From positions 1-36,173 of IMG/VR virus record IMGVR_UViG_3300032516_000086: 36,173 nt of DNA; one strand, 5' to 3'. Below are positions 6,705-14,821 of the stretch, one piece after another (positions within the stretch are counted from its first letter, which is position 1; each line of letters opens with the position of its first letter). The stretch comes from a virus. The translations under genes and the position numbers were made by a program. The notes beneath the pieces are model-generated. The model searched no databases and was not told the DNA's origin. It worked only from the letters and a program-made list of their open reading frames with translations.

Positions 6705-7402
6705 GGAGTTTTTGACTTCTTTGGTGAAGCAGGATTTACCTGCGTGACTGTTATATCCACTGGTTGTGGTGTAAATGAGAACTTCACTCCACGAGCAGAA
6801 GAACGATACATTTGTGCGCTGCTGCCCAATGAAGCAAATGCTACAGCAGTACCTTTCGGACTCGCATCATAATCAAGAGTAGTTCCCTTGGAGTACCCCA
6901 TCGAAGCCCCTACAGCCCAAGAGTCCTGATTAGCACCAATATAGGCGAAATCCCACTTGTATTGTTCGGTCTGTTGTTTTACCAACTCAGCGACTGTCGT
7001 TGAGTTGTAACGGATGGTGCCTTCGTTGGTCAGATGTTCATTATCCTCACCGTCAGTGATGGTAATAACCAATACCTTCTCAGGTCGTTGGTCTTCTGAC
7101 AATGCTGCCAGACGGGCACCAATGTCAACGATGGTCTTTCCAAGAGAGTCGTAAAGAGCTGTGCCGCCTCTTGGGTCATAAGACTTGTTATCCAACAGAG
7201 GAACGGCGTTCAAGTCCAAGTCCTCAAACATGGGTTCGTATTTGGTGTCGAATTTATATGCGAAGACACGGCAATCGCCGAGCTTTGCATCCTGTTGTGA
7301 CTTGATGAAGGAATTGAATCCACCAATCATGTCCGCACGAATTGATTGCATTGAGCCTGAACGGTCAATGACGAATATAAGATATGTTAGTCCACTTTTC
7401 AT
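6701..7402 (-). CDS. von Willebrand factor A (vWA) domain protein
   Basis: A 233-aa protein that is almost entirely one vWA domain. The metal-ion-dependent adhesion site is intact: DRSGS at 13-17, GGTALYDS at about 78-85 with the Thr ligand, and ITDGEDN at about 116-122. No signal peptide or membrane segment is seen, so it should be cytoplasmic or virion-borne. vWA domains mediate Mg-dependent protein contacts. In phages they occur alone, and the partner is unknown. A TTGACT-16-TATAAT promoter lies 8 nt before its ATG, inside the end of the gmd gene, so it can be transcribed separately. Confidence 0.85.
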   Translation of the reverse strand: MKSGLTYLIFVIDRSGSMQSIRADMIGGFNSFIKSQQDAKLGDCRVFAYKFDTKYEPMFEDLDLNAVPLLDNKSYDPRGGTALYDSLGKTIVDIGARLAALSEDQRPEKVLVITITDGEDNEHLTNEGTIRYNSTTVAELVKQQTEQYKWDFAYIGANQDSWAVGASMGYSKGTTLDYDASPKGTAVAFASLGSSAQMYRSSARGVKFSFTPQPVDITVTQVNPASPKKSKTP

Positions 7403-7410
7403 AGTGCCGA

Positions 7411-7438
7411 ATTATATCACCTTACTGTTGGAAGTCAA
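7411..7438 (-). promoter_or_regulatory. sigma70-like promoter abutting the vWA gene start
   Basis: Minus strand: TTGACT (7438-7433), 16-nt spacer, consensus TATAAT (7416-7411), then TCGGCACT and the ATG at 7402. The gap is 8 nt and contains no Shine-Dalgarno. The -10 box overlaps the stop codon of the upstream gene. Confidence 0.65.
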
Positions 7439-8521
7439 GTCTGATTTCACCATTTTCTCAACAAGTTGTTTGAAGTCGGTCTTCGGTTTCCATCCCAATT
7501 CATTCTTAATTCTACTTGGGTCTGCCAATAAGATTTCGACTTCAGCAGGTCGATAGAACTTTGGGTTGATTGTAACTAATTTACATTCATCAGAAGCTAA
7601 TGGTTTTGGACCTGAACTATACCAGAAGTATTCATCCACGCCCTTCTCACACCACTCTCCACGTATTCCTACCAACCCAAAAGCTTCATCAATGAATTCA
7701 CGAATGGTGTGTTTCTCACCACTACCAACAACGTAATCTTGAAGATTTTTTGTATCGGTTTGATGTAACATCTTCCACACTGCATCCATCATATCTTCAG
7801 CATCGGACCAGTCACGTTGTGCATCAATGTTACCCAGTTCGATTGAAACAATTGGTTTGTCATTTACGATTGCGTCGTAAATTCTTGTAACACCCTTGGT
7901 AATCTTTCTTGTAACAAATTCCTCACCACGTCTTGGCCCCTCATGATTGAACAACCAACCTTGAACAGCATAAAGACCATACGACTCTCTATAAACTTTG
8001 ATTAATTGACGAGCCGCCGACTTAGACGCGCCGTAAGGGCTACGTGGTCTTGCTGGGTGTTTCTCATCTTGTGGTTGATAGGCGACGTTTCCGAATTCCT
8101 CAGAAGATCCCGCGTTGTAAAATCGGCAGCTAGGTTGTAGTCTCTTGATAGCCTCCAAACAATCCAAGATGGCGGTAGAATTACATTCCCAAGTCTGACG
8201 AGCAAAATCCCAAGAAGAAGCTACAAAACTCTGAGCAGCGAAATTGATGAAGTAATCAGGCTTCGCATACTCAATAATTTTGTATATTGAGTGGGAGTCT
8301 GTCAAATCGAAGTTTACAAGTTGAAAACGTGGTTCGTTTTCAAGATGATTGATATTAACGTGGTTGTCGGAACTTAACCTTCTGGCACCACCTATAACAG
8401 ATGCGTTTGTATTGGATAGAAGATAGTCAACCATGTGACTGCCATCTTGTCCTGATACGCCTGTGACGAAAACTACAGTCCCTTCGGGACGCTTGATATC
8501 TTGGATGTTATTAACCTTCAT
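7412..8521 (-). CDS. gmd: GDP-mannose 4,6-dehydratase
   Basis: A 369-aa extended short-chain dehydrogenase converting GDP-D-mannose to GDP-4-keto-6-deoxymannose, the first step to GDP-fucose, GDP-rhamnose or GDP-perosamine. The NAD(P)-binding TGVSGQDGSH lies at about 20-29, GSSEEFGN carries the catalytic Ser/Glu region, and SPYGASKSAA holds the YxxxK pair. GPRRGEEFVTRKI is the GMD-specific loop. Length agrees with bacterial Gmd. I chose the ATG at 8521; an upstream in-frame TTG at 8554 would add 11 Cys-rich residues with no support. No epimerase/reductase partner is in the window, so the final sugar is unknown. It lies next to a glycosyltransferase. Confidence 0.92.
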   Translation of the reverse strand: MKVNNIQDIKRPEGTVVFVTGVSGQDGSHMVDYLLSNTNASVIGGARRLSSDNHVNINHLENEPRFQLVNFDLTDSHSIYKIIEYAKPDYFINFAAQSFVASSWDFARQTWECNSTAILDCLEAIKRLQPSCRFYNAGSSEEFGNVAYQPQDEKHPARPRSPYGASKSAARQLIKVYRESYGLYAVQGWLFNHEGPRRGEEFVTRKITKGVTRIYDAIVNDKPIVSIELGNIDAQRDWSDAEDMMDAVWKMLHQTDTKNLQDYVVGSGEKHTIREFIDEAFGLVGIRGEWCEKGVDEYFWYSSGPKPLASDECKLVTINPKFYRPAEVEILLADPSRIKNELGWKPKTDFKQLVEKMVKSDLTSNSKVI

Positions 8522-8557
8522 ATTCAATACGTATTCACATACGCAAGAAAACAAAAA

Positions 8558-9628
8558 TTATAATGATTCCAACCAAACTTTTGTTGCACGCTTATTATAC
8601 TTCAAGATATTTTCTTTATTCACTTTCTGAATATCATGGTCTTTGCCCTTGTAAGCAAATCGAAGTTTGTCAGCCATATCTTCTACTGAATTTGGGTCAG
8701 CTTTGTATTTTCTGTCCAACCAATCTATTTCATCAGAACCTATGACCGCGATGTTATTCCACGCCAAGTCGGCGGCAACGATGTTGAAGGTTTCGCTTAG
8801 ACTCACTTGCATACCAACATCAGTGTTCATTACCACACGAATAAATTCACGGTGGTCCATCCACGGATGAAGAATAAGTTTATGTGGAGTATCTTTAAAA
8901 GCATAGATTAGGTTTCTCAACACCGCATCGCCTTTTAGTTCACATCTATCACTATTGATATGGAAGTGAATCTTTTTATTTAACTTATTACCGAAAGTTA
9001 TGGCAGCTAGAGCTTGATTAAGATGATTCTTCATCGGTCTAATAGCTCCAAAACAACCAACATTTATATGGTGTCTATCTCCATCACATCCAACATTTAC
9101 CAAATCATCATAATCAGGCGGATAGTATATGTTTGGATAGTATGCTACTTTTATATTATAGGCAGACTTAAATGCTTCAATTATTTCTAAATTATTCGCC
9201 GCGATTGAAAGTTGTGGATAAATCTTTGATAGTTCATCATATTCACGTAACCATTCCATTGCCATTCCTTCGTTAGCAAGAAATGGAATCTTACTGTGAA
9301 TTCTAACAAACCACTTAATTTTTGGATGAAGTGGAATTAGTTCTTCAAATTTTGATGGAACAACCCACAATGCTTCAATGAAAACGTGGGTTGGTTTGAA
9401 CTTATGAATTTCTCTGTCAATATCATTATTGTCAACTACAGATACAACTTTGGCATCAATACCATTCTGTTCCAAAGCGTTCTCAATAAATCGGCATGAG
9501 TTTATCAAACCAAATGAGGGGCCATAGAAATTACTCCTTATTTTACAAATGAATAATACCCTAGGCGTCACCGAAGCTGGTGGGTGGTGCTTCTTCGATG
9601 CGTCTGAGTTGTTTCGTTTTTCTGTCAT
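8558..9628 (-). CDS. GT-B fold glycosyltransferase (GT4-like)
   Basis: 356 aa. The first 25 residues are polar and probably disordered, then RVLFICKIRSNFYGPSFG starts the N-terminal Rossmann domain. The C-terminal half has INVGCFGAIRPMKNHLNQ (the conserved strand-loop for the nucleotide) and SLSETFNIVAADLAW, matching the E-x7-E/D signature of GT4 retaining transferases. Substrates are unknown; the adjacent gmd suggests a GDP-sugar donor. The start codon overlaps the stop of the upstream small gene (ATGA). TATAAATA occurs 12 nt before the ATG (9641-9648). Confidence 0.85.
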   Translation of the reverse strand: MTEKRNNSDASKKHHPPASVTPRVLFICKIRSNFYGPSFGLINSCRFIENALEQNGIDAKVVSVVDNNDIDREIHKFKPTHVFIEALWVVPSKFEELIPLHPKIKWFVRIHSKIPFLANEGMAMEWLREYDELSKIYPQLSIAANNLEIIEAFKSAYNIKVAYYPNIYYPPDYDDLVNVGCDGDRHHINVGCFGAIRPMKNHLNQALAAITFGNKLNKKIHFHINSDRCELKGDAVLRNLIYAFKDTPHKLILHPWMDHREFIRVVMNTDVGMQVSLSETFNIVAADLAWNNIAVIGSDEIDWLDRKYKADPNSVEDMADKLRFAYKGKDHDIQKVNKENILKYNKRATKVWLESL

Positions 9629-9825
9629 AATGTTTTAATGTATTTATATGTATTATCAAAATTATCATAACACCAATAACCGTCAGGTTTCGTTCTTTCT
9701 CCCCGGTCTTCGTGTGCTAGACGTTCCCACTCTTTATACCATTCAGAATCAATCCAATCATTCTGATTCGGTATCTTCTCCGTCAGTTCCTTCTTTAAAT
9801 TTAGAAAACTTCCTGTGGAATTCAT
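9625..9825 (-). CDS. small acidic/aromatic hypothetical protein, 66 aa
   Basis: The C-terminal part DSEWYKEWERLAHEDRG then YWCYDNFDNTYKYIKTL looks like real, Trp/Tyr-rich protein and ends in an ATGA overlap with the glycosyltransferase. The ATG at 9825 is preceded by GAGG at a workable distance; another ATG at 9834 would add three residues but is too close to the GAGG. The 5' part overlaps the end of the next upstream gene in another frame by 68 nt. Function not recognised. Confidence 0.55.
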   Translation of the reverse strand: MNSTGSFLNLKKELTEKIPNQNDWIDSEWYKEWERLAHEDRGERTKPDGYWCYDNFDNTYKYIKTL

Positions 9826-10201
9826 CAAAATCATCCTCTGTTAATGTCAACATATTTACTATTGCATTGATAATATAACAAGAATGATATTTTCCTACTT
9901 TCTTTTCTGATAACTTCTTAGCTATCACCGACGCAAAATAGGTCAATTCCATTATACGCTTCTTCTCTTCACTTTCTTCCAGCCCCTCAATTATCAAGCC
10001 GGGAATCTTTTGGCTTTCTATCGCTTTTTGAGTGTCCTTAAGTACCGTAGTCCTTAACAACTCTTGTAATTTGTCAGCATCCAACTTGGAACTCTTTAAC
10101 TTATCACGAAGTTTTTTAACATCCACTGCGGTTACTTTCTTCGCTATAGAGAACGTCGTTAGAATACCTTCCTTTGCCAATATGTGATTCGCTGTTTGCA
10201 T
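9758..10201 (-). CDS. hypothetical helical protein, 147 aa
   Basis: Mostly helical and highly charged, with Lys/Asp/Leu-rich amphipathic runs (VDVKKLRDKLKSSKLDADKL, then MELTYFASVIAKKLSEKK) and an acidic C-terminal tail (GTDGEDTESE). No catalytic motif, signal or membrane helix. The final 68 nt are shared with the next small gene in a different frame. The upstream sequence TATTTATTAGATAGAAT has no Shine-Dalgarno. Function unknown. Confidence 0.7.
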   Translation of the reverse strand: MQTANHILAKEGILTTFSIAKKVTAVDVKKLRDKLKSSKLDADKLQELLRTTVLKDTQKAIESQKIPGLIIEGLEESEEKKRIMELTYFASVIAKKLSEKKVGKYHSCYIINAIVNMLTLTEDDFDEFHRKFSKFKEGTDGEDTESE

Positions 10202-10228
10202 ATTCTATCTAATAAATATAACAGGTAA

Positions 10229-10951
10229 TTAGAATCTAGCTTCTATCTTTCTCGAAGACCCCTGAATTCGGTCAGGGTCTAAAAAGTTAAATTCTACTTT
10301 GCCTCTTCTTATGTATCCTCTTCCTGTAAGAAACATGCAATTGTAACACAATATCTCAATGTTTTCCAATAAATGATTTTTTTCATTGCCATCTTTGAAT
10401 GATATTAGTAAAGGCATTTTACTGTCGGTGACTCGATGTTCTTCAAATCCACAATTTTCACATTCAGATTTTTTAGTTCCACTCCTTATTATCAAGTCTT
10501 TAAGTCTATAAACTGGATATTCTGGAAACTTACCCTCAAGTATTTGATTAAGTGGATACTTACCTTTATCGGGTGCCCAATAACGTTTTTTATCACCTTT
10601 ACCCCAAGGGTTGGTTTTGAATAGACCGTAAGTTTTGGCCCATTTTTTGTAACAATTGTATCCTACACCAAGATATCTAGCACAAGCCGTAGCATTATTT
10701 TTATGTGACTGTGCTTCTTTAATTTCTGATTCGAGTAATGGTCTAGCGCCTCGACCCTTTCGTAATCTACGTGGGTCATCTTTGAAAATGCCAATAGACC
10801 TTAAATCCTCTTCTGGAAGTTTTAATTCTTCCAGAACAGTTTTATTTTCAATATCAGCGACTTTCTTTTTTATTTCTTGTAGCTCTCTTACTATGACTTC
10901 CAATACTTTATTTTCCGTCGCTACCGGGAGTTGATTCGTCTGTGTTTCCAT
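10229..10951 (-). CDS. HTH plus degenerate zinc HNH-like protein
   Basis: 240 aa. A short coiled coil (about 15-45) is followed by a Lys/Arg-rich linker. A helix-turn-helix-like segment (ATACARYLGVGYNCYKKWAK, about 87-106) leads to a C-terminal zinc module with CENC (164-167) and CYNC (202-205). The latter aligns with the phage HNH core C-x2-C...LxLDHxDG...N...ENL...CxNCH, but the first catalytic His is Phe185 (SFKDG) and the final His is Met206. It is therefore probably a DNA-binding protein derived from an HNH nuclease. The start has a clear AAAGGAGA. It overlaps the upstream gene by 44 nt. Confidence 0.8.
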   Translation of the reverse strand: METQTNQLPVATENKVLEVIVRELQEIKKKVADIENKTVLEELKLPEEDLRSIGIFKDDPRRLRKGRGARPLLESEIKEAQSHKNNATACARYLGVGYNCYKKWAKTYGLFKTNPWGKGDKKRYWAPDKGKYPLNQILEGKFPEYPVYRLKDLIIRSGTKKSECENCGFEEHRVTDSKMPLLISFKDGNEKNHLLENIEILCYNCMFLTGRGYIRRGKVEFNFLDPDRIQGSSRKIEARF

Positions 10952-11294
10952 TTTCTCCTTTCAAACTTTCTTTTTGAAGGTCAATACCGTGCATCTTCAT
11001 AAAATTTATACGAAGCATTTCTGCCTTTTTATGCATGCCCGCATTGATTAGAATACGATAGGTATTGTAACAAAAATGTTTAGCAGGTTTCTTAAAATCT
11101 TTCTTTTCCCAAGTTTCAATAATCACAGTAACTTTGAATCCGGGCAAATCTCTTCTCTTTTCTATAGCCCTAGTCGCCGCTTCTACATAAAAATCATCAA
11201 AGACTTCTGAATCAATTTCAACTTCATCCATCCAGAATTCTCCACATTTTACTATTACTTTTTTAACCGTTGGTGGTTTCATAGACTTCTTCAT
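10908..11294 (-). CDS. hypothetical protein, 128 aa
   Basis: The body (about 8-100) is a small alpha/beta domain: VKKVIVKCGEFWMDEVEID, FYVEAATRAIEKR, FKVTVIIETWEKKD, then a helical Cys/Tyr-containing stretch. The tail is Gly/Asn/Ser/Asp-rich. Start alternatives are 11294 or the Met at 11282. It overlaps the SNF2 helicase end by 32 nt and the next gene by 44 nt, which supports one operon. Family not recognised. Confidence 0.65.
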   Translation of the reverse strand: MKKSMKPPTVKKVIVKCGEFWMDEVEIDSEVFDDFYVEAATRAIEKRRDLPGFKVTVIIETWEKKDFKKPAKHFCYNTYRILINAGMHKKAEMLRINFMKMHGIDLQKESLKGENGNTDESTPGSDGK

Positions 11295-12918
11295 ATTTTA
11301 AATCTCCATCATTTAGAAGGTCAAGGTTCTTAAGCTTTTCCTTTACGTTATCACAAACTTGTTCTTCGACTGTGTTCGCCACGAACAAAATCTTCTGAAC
11401 ACTCTTACTCTTTGCGTTTTCTCTCCACACTCTGCCTGTGGCCTGTCTCATTAAGACTGCCGAATAACTTGGTGATATCAAAGTCAGACGCGGATTAAGA
11501 CCGTGTATATCGTGAAGGGACAACCCAGCACCACCACTAGCAATGTTTACTAAAATTACTTTCTCTTTACCTGACTGAAAATCATCTACGCTTTGTTGTC
11601 GAACTTCGTCTTTGGTCTTACCATCAAATATACATAGGGTGTTTAATCTCTTAGCGATAGCTTGAAGAGTTTCGGTAAAATTGACGAAGACTACCGTGGA
11701 CATACCATTTTCTGTCCCCTCTTCAATCATATCAATAAATAGAGGAACTTTGGTCAATTCTATTTGTTGTCTTGCTCTAAGAATAGCGGTCAACTCACTT
11801 GCTTTGTCAGCCTTTGACAATTTTGCAAGCTTTTGCAATTCCTTTTTCATTTCAGCGTGACACTCATTGATTCGTTTAACATCCGAATCGTCCATGTTGT
11901 AACATTCAGCAATGATTTCAGACGCGGGGAAATTGGGAATCGTGTCGCGGGTTAATCTAACGCCACGGTTGATAAAAATATCCGTGTGGAGTTTCTTTAA
12001 AACACGTTGCCTGAGTTTCATATCTGTGGTAAACTCTAGGCCGAACCTACCCTTCTGCACTCCGTGTTCATAACACCAGTGATAGTAGTTAGTAGCACCT
12101 TTGAATAAGTTCAAACAAGTACCCACCGTGCGTAGTTCAAGTGGATTGGTTGCATTGGTTGCCGAACAAAACAACATCTTATAATTTTGTTTGAGTGCCT
12201 CAATACAAGTCTTTGAATTTTTTGTCTTCCAATTCTTTAACTTTTGAGATTCATCCCAAATAATCAAAGTATTTTTTGGAATTTTCCAGACAAACTTTTT
12301 TCTATGTGTCTTTTTATTTTCAACGTAGGAAGCAAACGGAGAATCAGATTTTCCGGTTCTGATTTGTTCGTAATTGATAATTCCAAGTAAGTCTTTTTTC
12401 ATCTTGAAGTGGTTGGTAACAACACGTCTCCAAGCCTCCATGACAGCCTTTGGACACACCACAAGAATTTTTAATCCCAACTCGCGTGCAGCACCCACCG
12501 CAACATAAGTTTTACCAACACCAACATCAGAACCATCAATAGCACATTTGTTTTTGTTAATAACACCAACCAATTTACTTACGGAATCTACCTGCCACGG
12601 GCGCAATCCCTCTTCATTTTTAACCTTGTAGGGGGGTAGCCAAAAATCTTCGGCCTCTGGTGGAGTAGCGGGGGGTTCTTGATTTCCAAAAGTAGCAAAA
12701 TTCTCTACACAAACCTTGGTTTCATACAAATACCAATCTTCATCAATCTTGGATATTGAGAATCCTTCTTTCCACAAATTATATTTGGCCCCGCTCCAGA
12801 ACGCAAAAAAAGACGACCTATACTCAACGGGTATTCTCCACAACCGGCGCCACATAAGTTCGCCGTCTTTGTTTTCCCATTGATAAGGATCGCTCCACTG
12901 GATGTCCAAGTTTATCAT
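11263..12918 (-). CDS. SNF2/SMARCAL1-like DNA helicase-translocase
   Basis: A 551-aa superfamily 2 ATPase. Motif Q/Ia region GLRPWQVDSV, Walker A GSDVGVGKT (about 129-137), motif II IIWDESQKLKN (DESQ in place of DEAH), motif III CSAT, motif V NIASGGAGLSLH and motif VI RQATGRVWR are all in order. It would translocate on double-stranded DNA and remodel forks or recombination intermediates, a job done by UvsW or Dda in T4. The N-terminal 100 residues are an extra Trp-rich domain (WSDPYQWENKDG, WYLYETKV), likely a DNA- or partner-binding module. No good promoter is seen upstream. Confidence 0.88.
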   Translation of the reverse strand: MINLDIQWSDPYQWENKDGELMWRRLWRIPVEYRSSFFAFWSGAKYNLWKEGFSISKIDEDWYLYETKVCVENFATFGNQEPPATPPEAEDFWLPPYKVKNEEGLRPWQVDSVSKLVGVINKNKCAIDGSDVGVGKTYVAVGAARELGLKILVVCPKAVMEAWRRVVTNHFKMKKDLLGIINYEQIRTGKSDSPFASYVENKKTHRKKFVWKIPKNTLIIWDESQKLKNWKTKNSKTCIEALKQNYKMLFCSATNATNPLELRTVGTCLNLFKGATNYYHWCYEHGVQKGRFGLEFTTDMKLRQRVLKKLHTDIFINRGVRLTRDTIPNFPASEIIAECYNMDDSDVKRINECHAEMKKELQKLAKLSKADKASELTAILRARQQIELTKVPLFIDMIEEGTENGMSTVVFVNFTETLQAIAKRLNTLCIFDGKTKDEVRQQSVDDFQSGKEKVILVNIASGGAGLSLHDIHGLNPRLTLISPSYSAVLMRQATGRVWRENAKSKSVQKILFVANTVEEQVCDNVKEKLKNLDLLNDGDLKYEEVYETTNG

Positions 12919-12942
12919 TCTGTAACAATTTGACCTACACGG

Positions 12943-13236
12943 TTAATGTCCGTATTCTTCACTTTGGAAGGCAGCGACAGCGTGTATATCAGTTCTTACA
13001 TAATTATTATCTTTGATAACACCAAGGTTAAATTGTTCACCCATAACACGAGTTAACATGACTCCGCCTCTGTCGTCATAGCCATAACCCAAATCCAAAA
13101 GATTTTGAATATATGCTTCCTTTGAGATTTTAAATGCTCTGGGAATCATACCTTCCAAATATCTTACGACTTCGGGCACTGTGTTAAAAGTGACATACTT
13201 ACCTACTGTGGTATCTTGAATATAGAATTTGCTCAT
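12943..13236 (-). CDS. hypothetical protein, 97 aa
   Basis: Small globular protein. FYIQDTTVGKYVTF is followed by helix VPEVVRYLEGMIP and the motif GYGYDDRGGVMLTRVM. I chose the internal ATG at 13236; an upstream ATG at 13266 adds only hydrophobic residues of doubtful meaning. A TATAGTGT sequence lies 2-4 nt upstream of 13236, resembling the clamp -10 region but too close to the start to be used as such. Function unknown. Confidence 0.65.
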   Translation of the reverse strand: MSKFYIQDTTVGKYVTFNTVPEVVRYLEGMIPRAFKISKEAYIQNLLDLGYGYDDRGGVMLTRVMGEQFNLGVIKDNNYVRTDIHAVAAFQSEEYGH

Positions 13237-13309
13237 ATACACTATATGTAGTATCAACAATGTCATTATGTCTTATCATTGTGGAAATTACAAGTTATTA
13301 TATGAAGAA

Positions 13310-14314
13310 TTACTTCCACATCAATTCTTTTTTAGCGTCAGCGACTCTTGATTTATCATCTTCATTCATTGATTTTCCAGCCTCATCAAGAATTTCTTGT
13401 ATGACTGAGCCAGCCGTTACGTGAGGTGCGCCTGAACCATTTGCAGCTTTTACAACTGCGGAGTTTCTATCCTTTACAACCTCAATAGCATCAATGATTT
13501 TGTGTAGGGTTGATTTGTAATCCTCAAATACTCTATTATCCACAAGGCCGGCAACCTTGGCAGCTTTTGGAGCCAATGCTTTAATAGCATTAATACCCCA
13601 ACTGAATATCTGGTCGAATATAGAAAATATTGATGCGGCTATAGGATTGGTAGATGCTAGAACACGAAGAATCATAAATAGAATACCACCAATGCCAAGT
13701 ATCCAAGCGGCACTAATGATGAACTTTTTTAGACCATAGAACACTGCTCCCAGACCGAAAAAATTATCCATCTGATTCAACGTCGCTTTATATTGGTCAG
13801 CCTTTAAAGCTACCGCTGTTGCGTTGGCAAAAGCCCCAGCAATCTCTTCTTCTCTTTGGATGTTAAGATTCTTAACCCTATTCTCAAGTTTTAGAATTTG
13901 AGCATCTTTTTCAGCTAAATCTTTTTCACCTTGATTTCTAAGTTCAGCTACTTGTGATAATAGATTATCAACTATAGCCTGAATTTCTTTTACTTCATCA
14001 AAGTTTGGTTTTCCCGCCAACGCCTCAACTCTTGCATTCATTTCTTTTGCAATTGTTACTTCTCTTGGGACGTTTGTTTTAATTTGGTCTAATGAATAAG
14101 TGACGCCGCCTTTAGACCATGCGCCAATTCTTGCCAACTTATCTTCATTGGATTGAGCTTGGGCGTTTTCTATGTGTCTAACCCCAGCATCTATATGAGC
14201 CTGAGTTTCAGAAGCTTTACCAAAGACGCCTTGGTTGTTTTTGAGAATACTAGAACATCCAACTATCAACATGATTGTCAGAGCGGACATGAACCCATAT
14301 AAAAACTTATTCAT
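13310..14314 (-). CDS. lipoprotein with coiled coil and transmembrane helices
   Basis: 334 aa. The N-terminus is a lipoprotein signal: MNKFLYGFMSALTIMLIVGC with lipobox LIVGC and lipidated Cys20. Residues about 95-165 form a long coiled coil (ILKLENRVKNLNIQREEE). A hydrophobic region from about 195 to 250 contains at least one membrane span (IISAAWILGIGGILFMIL) with a possible second (AASIFSIFDQIF). The tail is hydrophilic. A lipid anchor plus internal spans is unusual. The protein is in the host envelope, and superinfection exclusion or lysis control are inferences. AAAGG precedes the ATG, and TATAAATA lies 16 nt upstream. Confidence 0.75.
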   Translation of the reverse strand: MNKFLYGFMSALTIMLIVGCSSILKNNQGVFGKASETQAHIDAGVRHIENAQAQSNEDKLARIGAWSKGGVTYSLDQIKTNVPREVTIAKEMNARVEALAGKPNFDEVKEIQAIVDNLLSQVAELRNQGEKDLAEKDAQILKLENRVKNLNIQREEEIAGAFANATAVALKADQYKATLNQMDNFFGLGAVFYGLKKFIISAAWILGIGGILFMILRVLASTNPIAASIFSIFDQIFSWGINAIKALAPKAAKVAGLVDNRVFEDYKSTLHKIIDAIEVVKDRNSAVVKAANGSGAPHVTAGSVIQEILDEAGKSMNEDDKSRVADAKKELMWK

Positions 14315-14330
14315 AATTTACTACCTTTGT

Positions 14331-14338
14331 TATTTATA
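14331..14338 (-). promoter_or_regulatory. T4-late-promoter-like TATAAATA upstream of the lipoprotein gene
   Basis: On the minus strand TATAAATA is an exact match to the T4-type late -10 element, with no -35 hexamer. It is embedded in the self-complementary TATTTATAAATA. The gene starts 16 nt downstream with a ribosome site in between. AT-rich DNA gives such motifs by chance, so confidence is low. Confidence 0.3.
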
Positions 14339-14350
14339 AATAGACGCCAA

Positions 14351-14821
14351 TTATCCCTTAAGTAATGCCTTTTTCTCAGCACCATCTGACAATAGAGATT
14401 TCTTATTCATTGAGGACATATATGGGTAATTTGGATTAAACTGTGGTTTAGAATACCCCAAGGGCACACGTTCTTCTAATGGACCATCAACAATACCCAT
14501 AGATTGTTTCAACATCGCCATGGCCGCAATAGGAGACATTCTACCACAATTAAACCCAAGGATTCCATGTTTGGTACAAAAGTCTTCCAAAATCTTTACG
14601 TCTCTCTCAGGCCACGTCTGAGTTGGTGTGTTATCTTGTATCTCACCAGAGTTTACATCTTTCTTCTTCACCATCAGTGCATGTGGGTCAAATCCACTTT
14701 TAACAGAACTAACTTTCTTTGATAATAACTGATTGTAGTCAGGCATTACGCTCGTGGTCATTTCTGGATACTCTTCAAATCCCGGAAGGGCTGGTTGATT
14801 ATTTTGATTTATGTCACTCAT
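14351..14821 (-). CDS. hypothetical protein, 156 aa, possibly virion-associated
   Basis: The first 75 residues are disordered (Asn/Gln/Pro/Ser-rich). A compact region around 76-115 (WPERDVKILEDFCTKHGILG, then MSPIAAMAMLKQSMG) is likely helical, and the tail is extended (NPNYPYMSSMNKKSLL). It overlaps the upstream gene by 8 nt. The helical part resembles small phage proteins encoded beside structural genes, but I cannot name it. Confidence 0.65.
   Translation of the reverse strand: MSDINQNNQPALPGFEEYPEMTTSVMPDYNQLLSKKVSSVKSGFDPHALMVKKKDVNSGEIQDNTPTQTWPERDVKILEDFCTKHGILGFNCGRMSPIAAMAMLKQSMGIVDGPLEERVPLGYSKPQFNPNYPYMSSMNKKSLLSDGAEKKALLKG

Noticed and set aside
13239-13247. ATATAGTGT upstream of the 97-aa gene as another clamp-type promoter
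   Set aside because: There is no acceptable -35 and the -10 would lie only 4 nt from the ATG, so transcription would start inside the gene.
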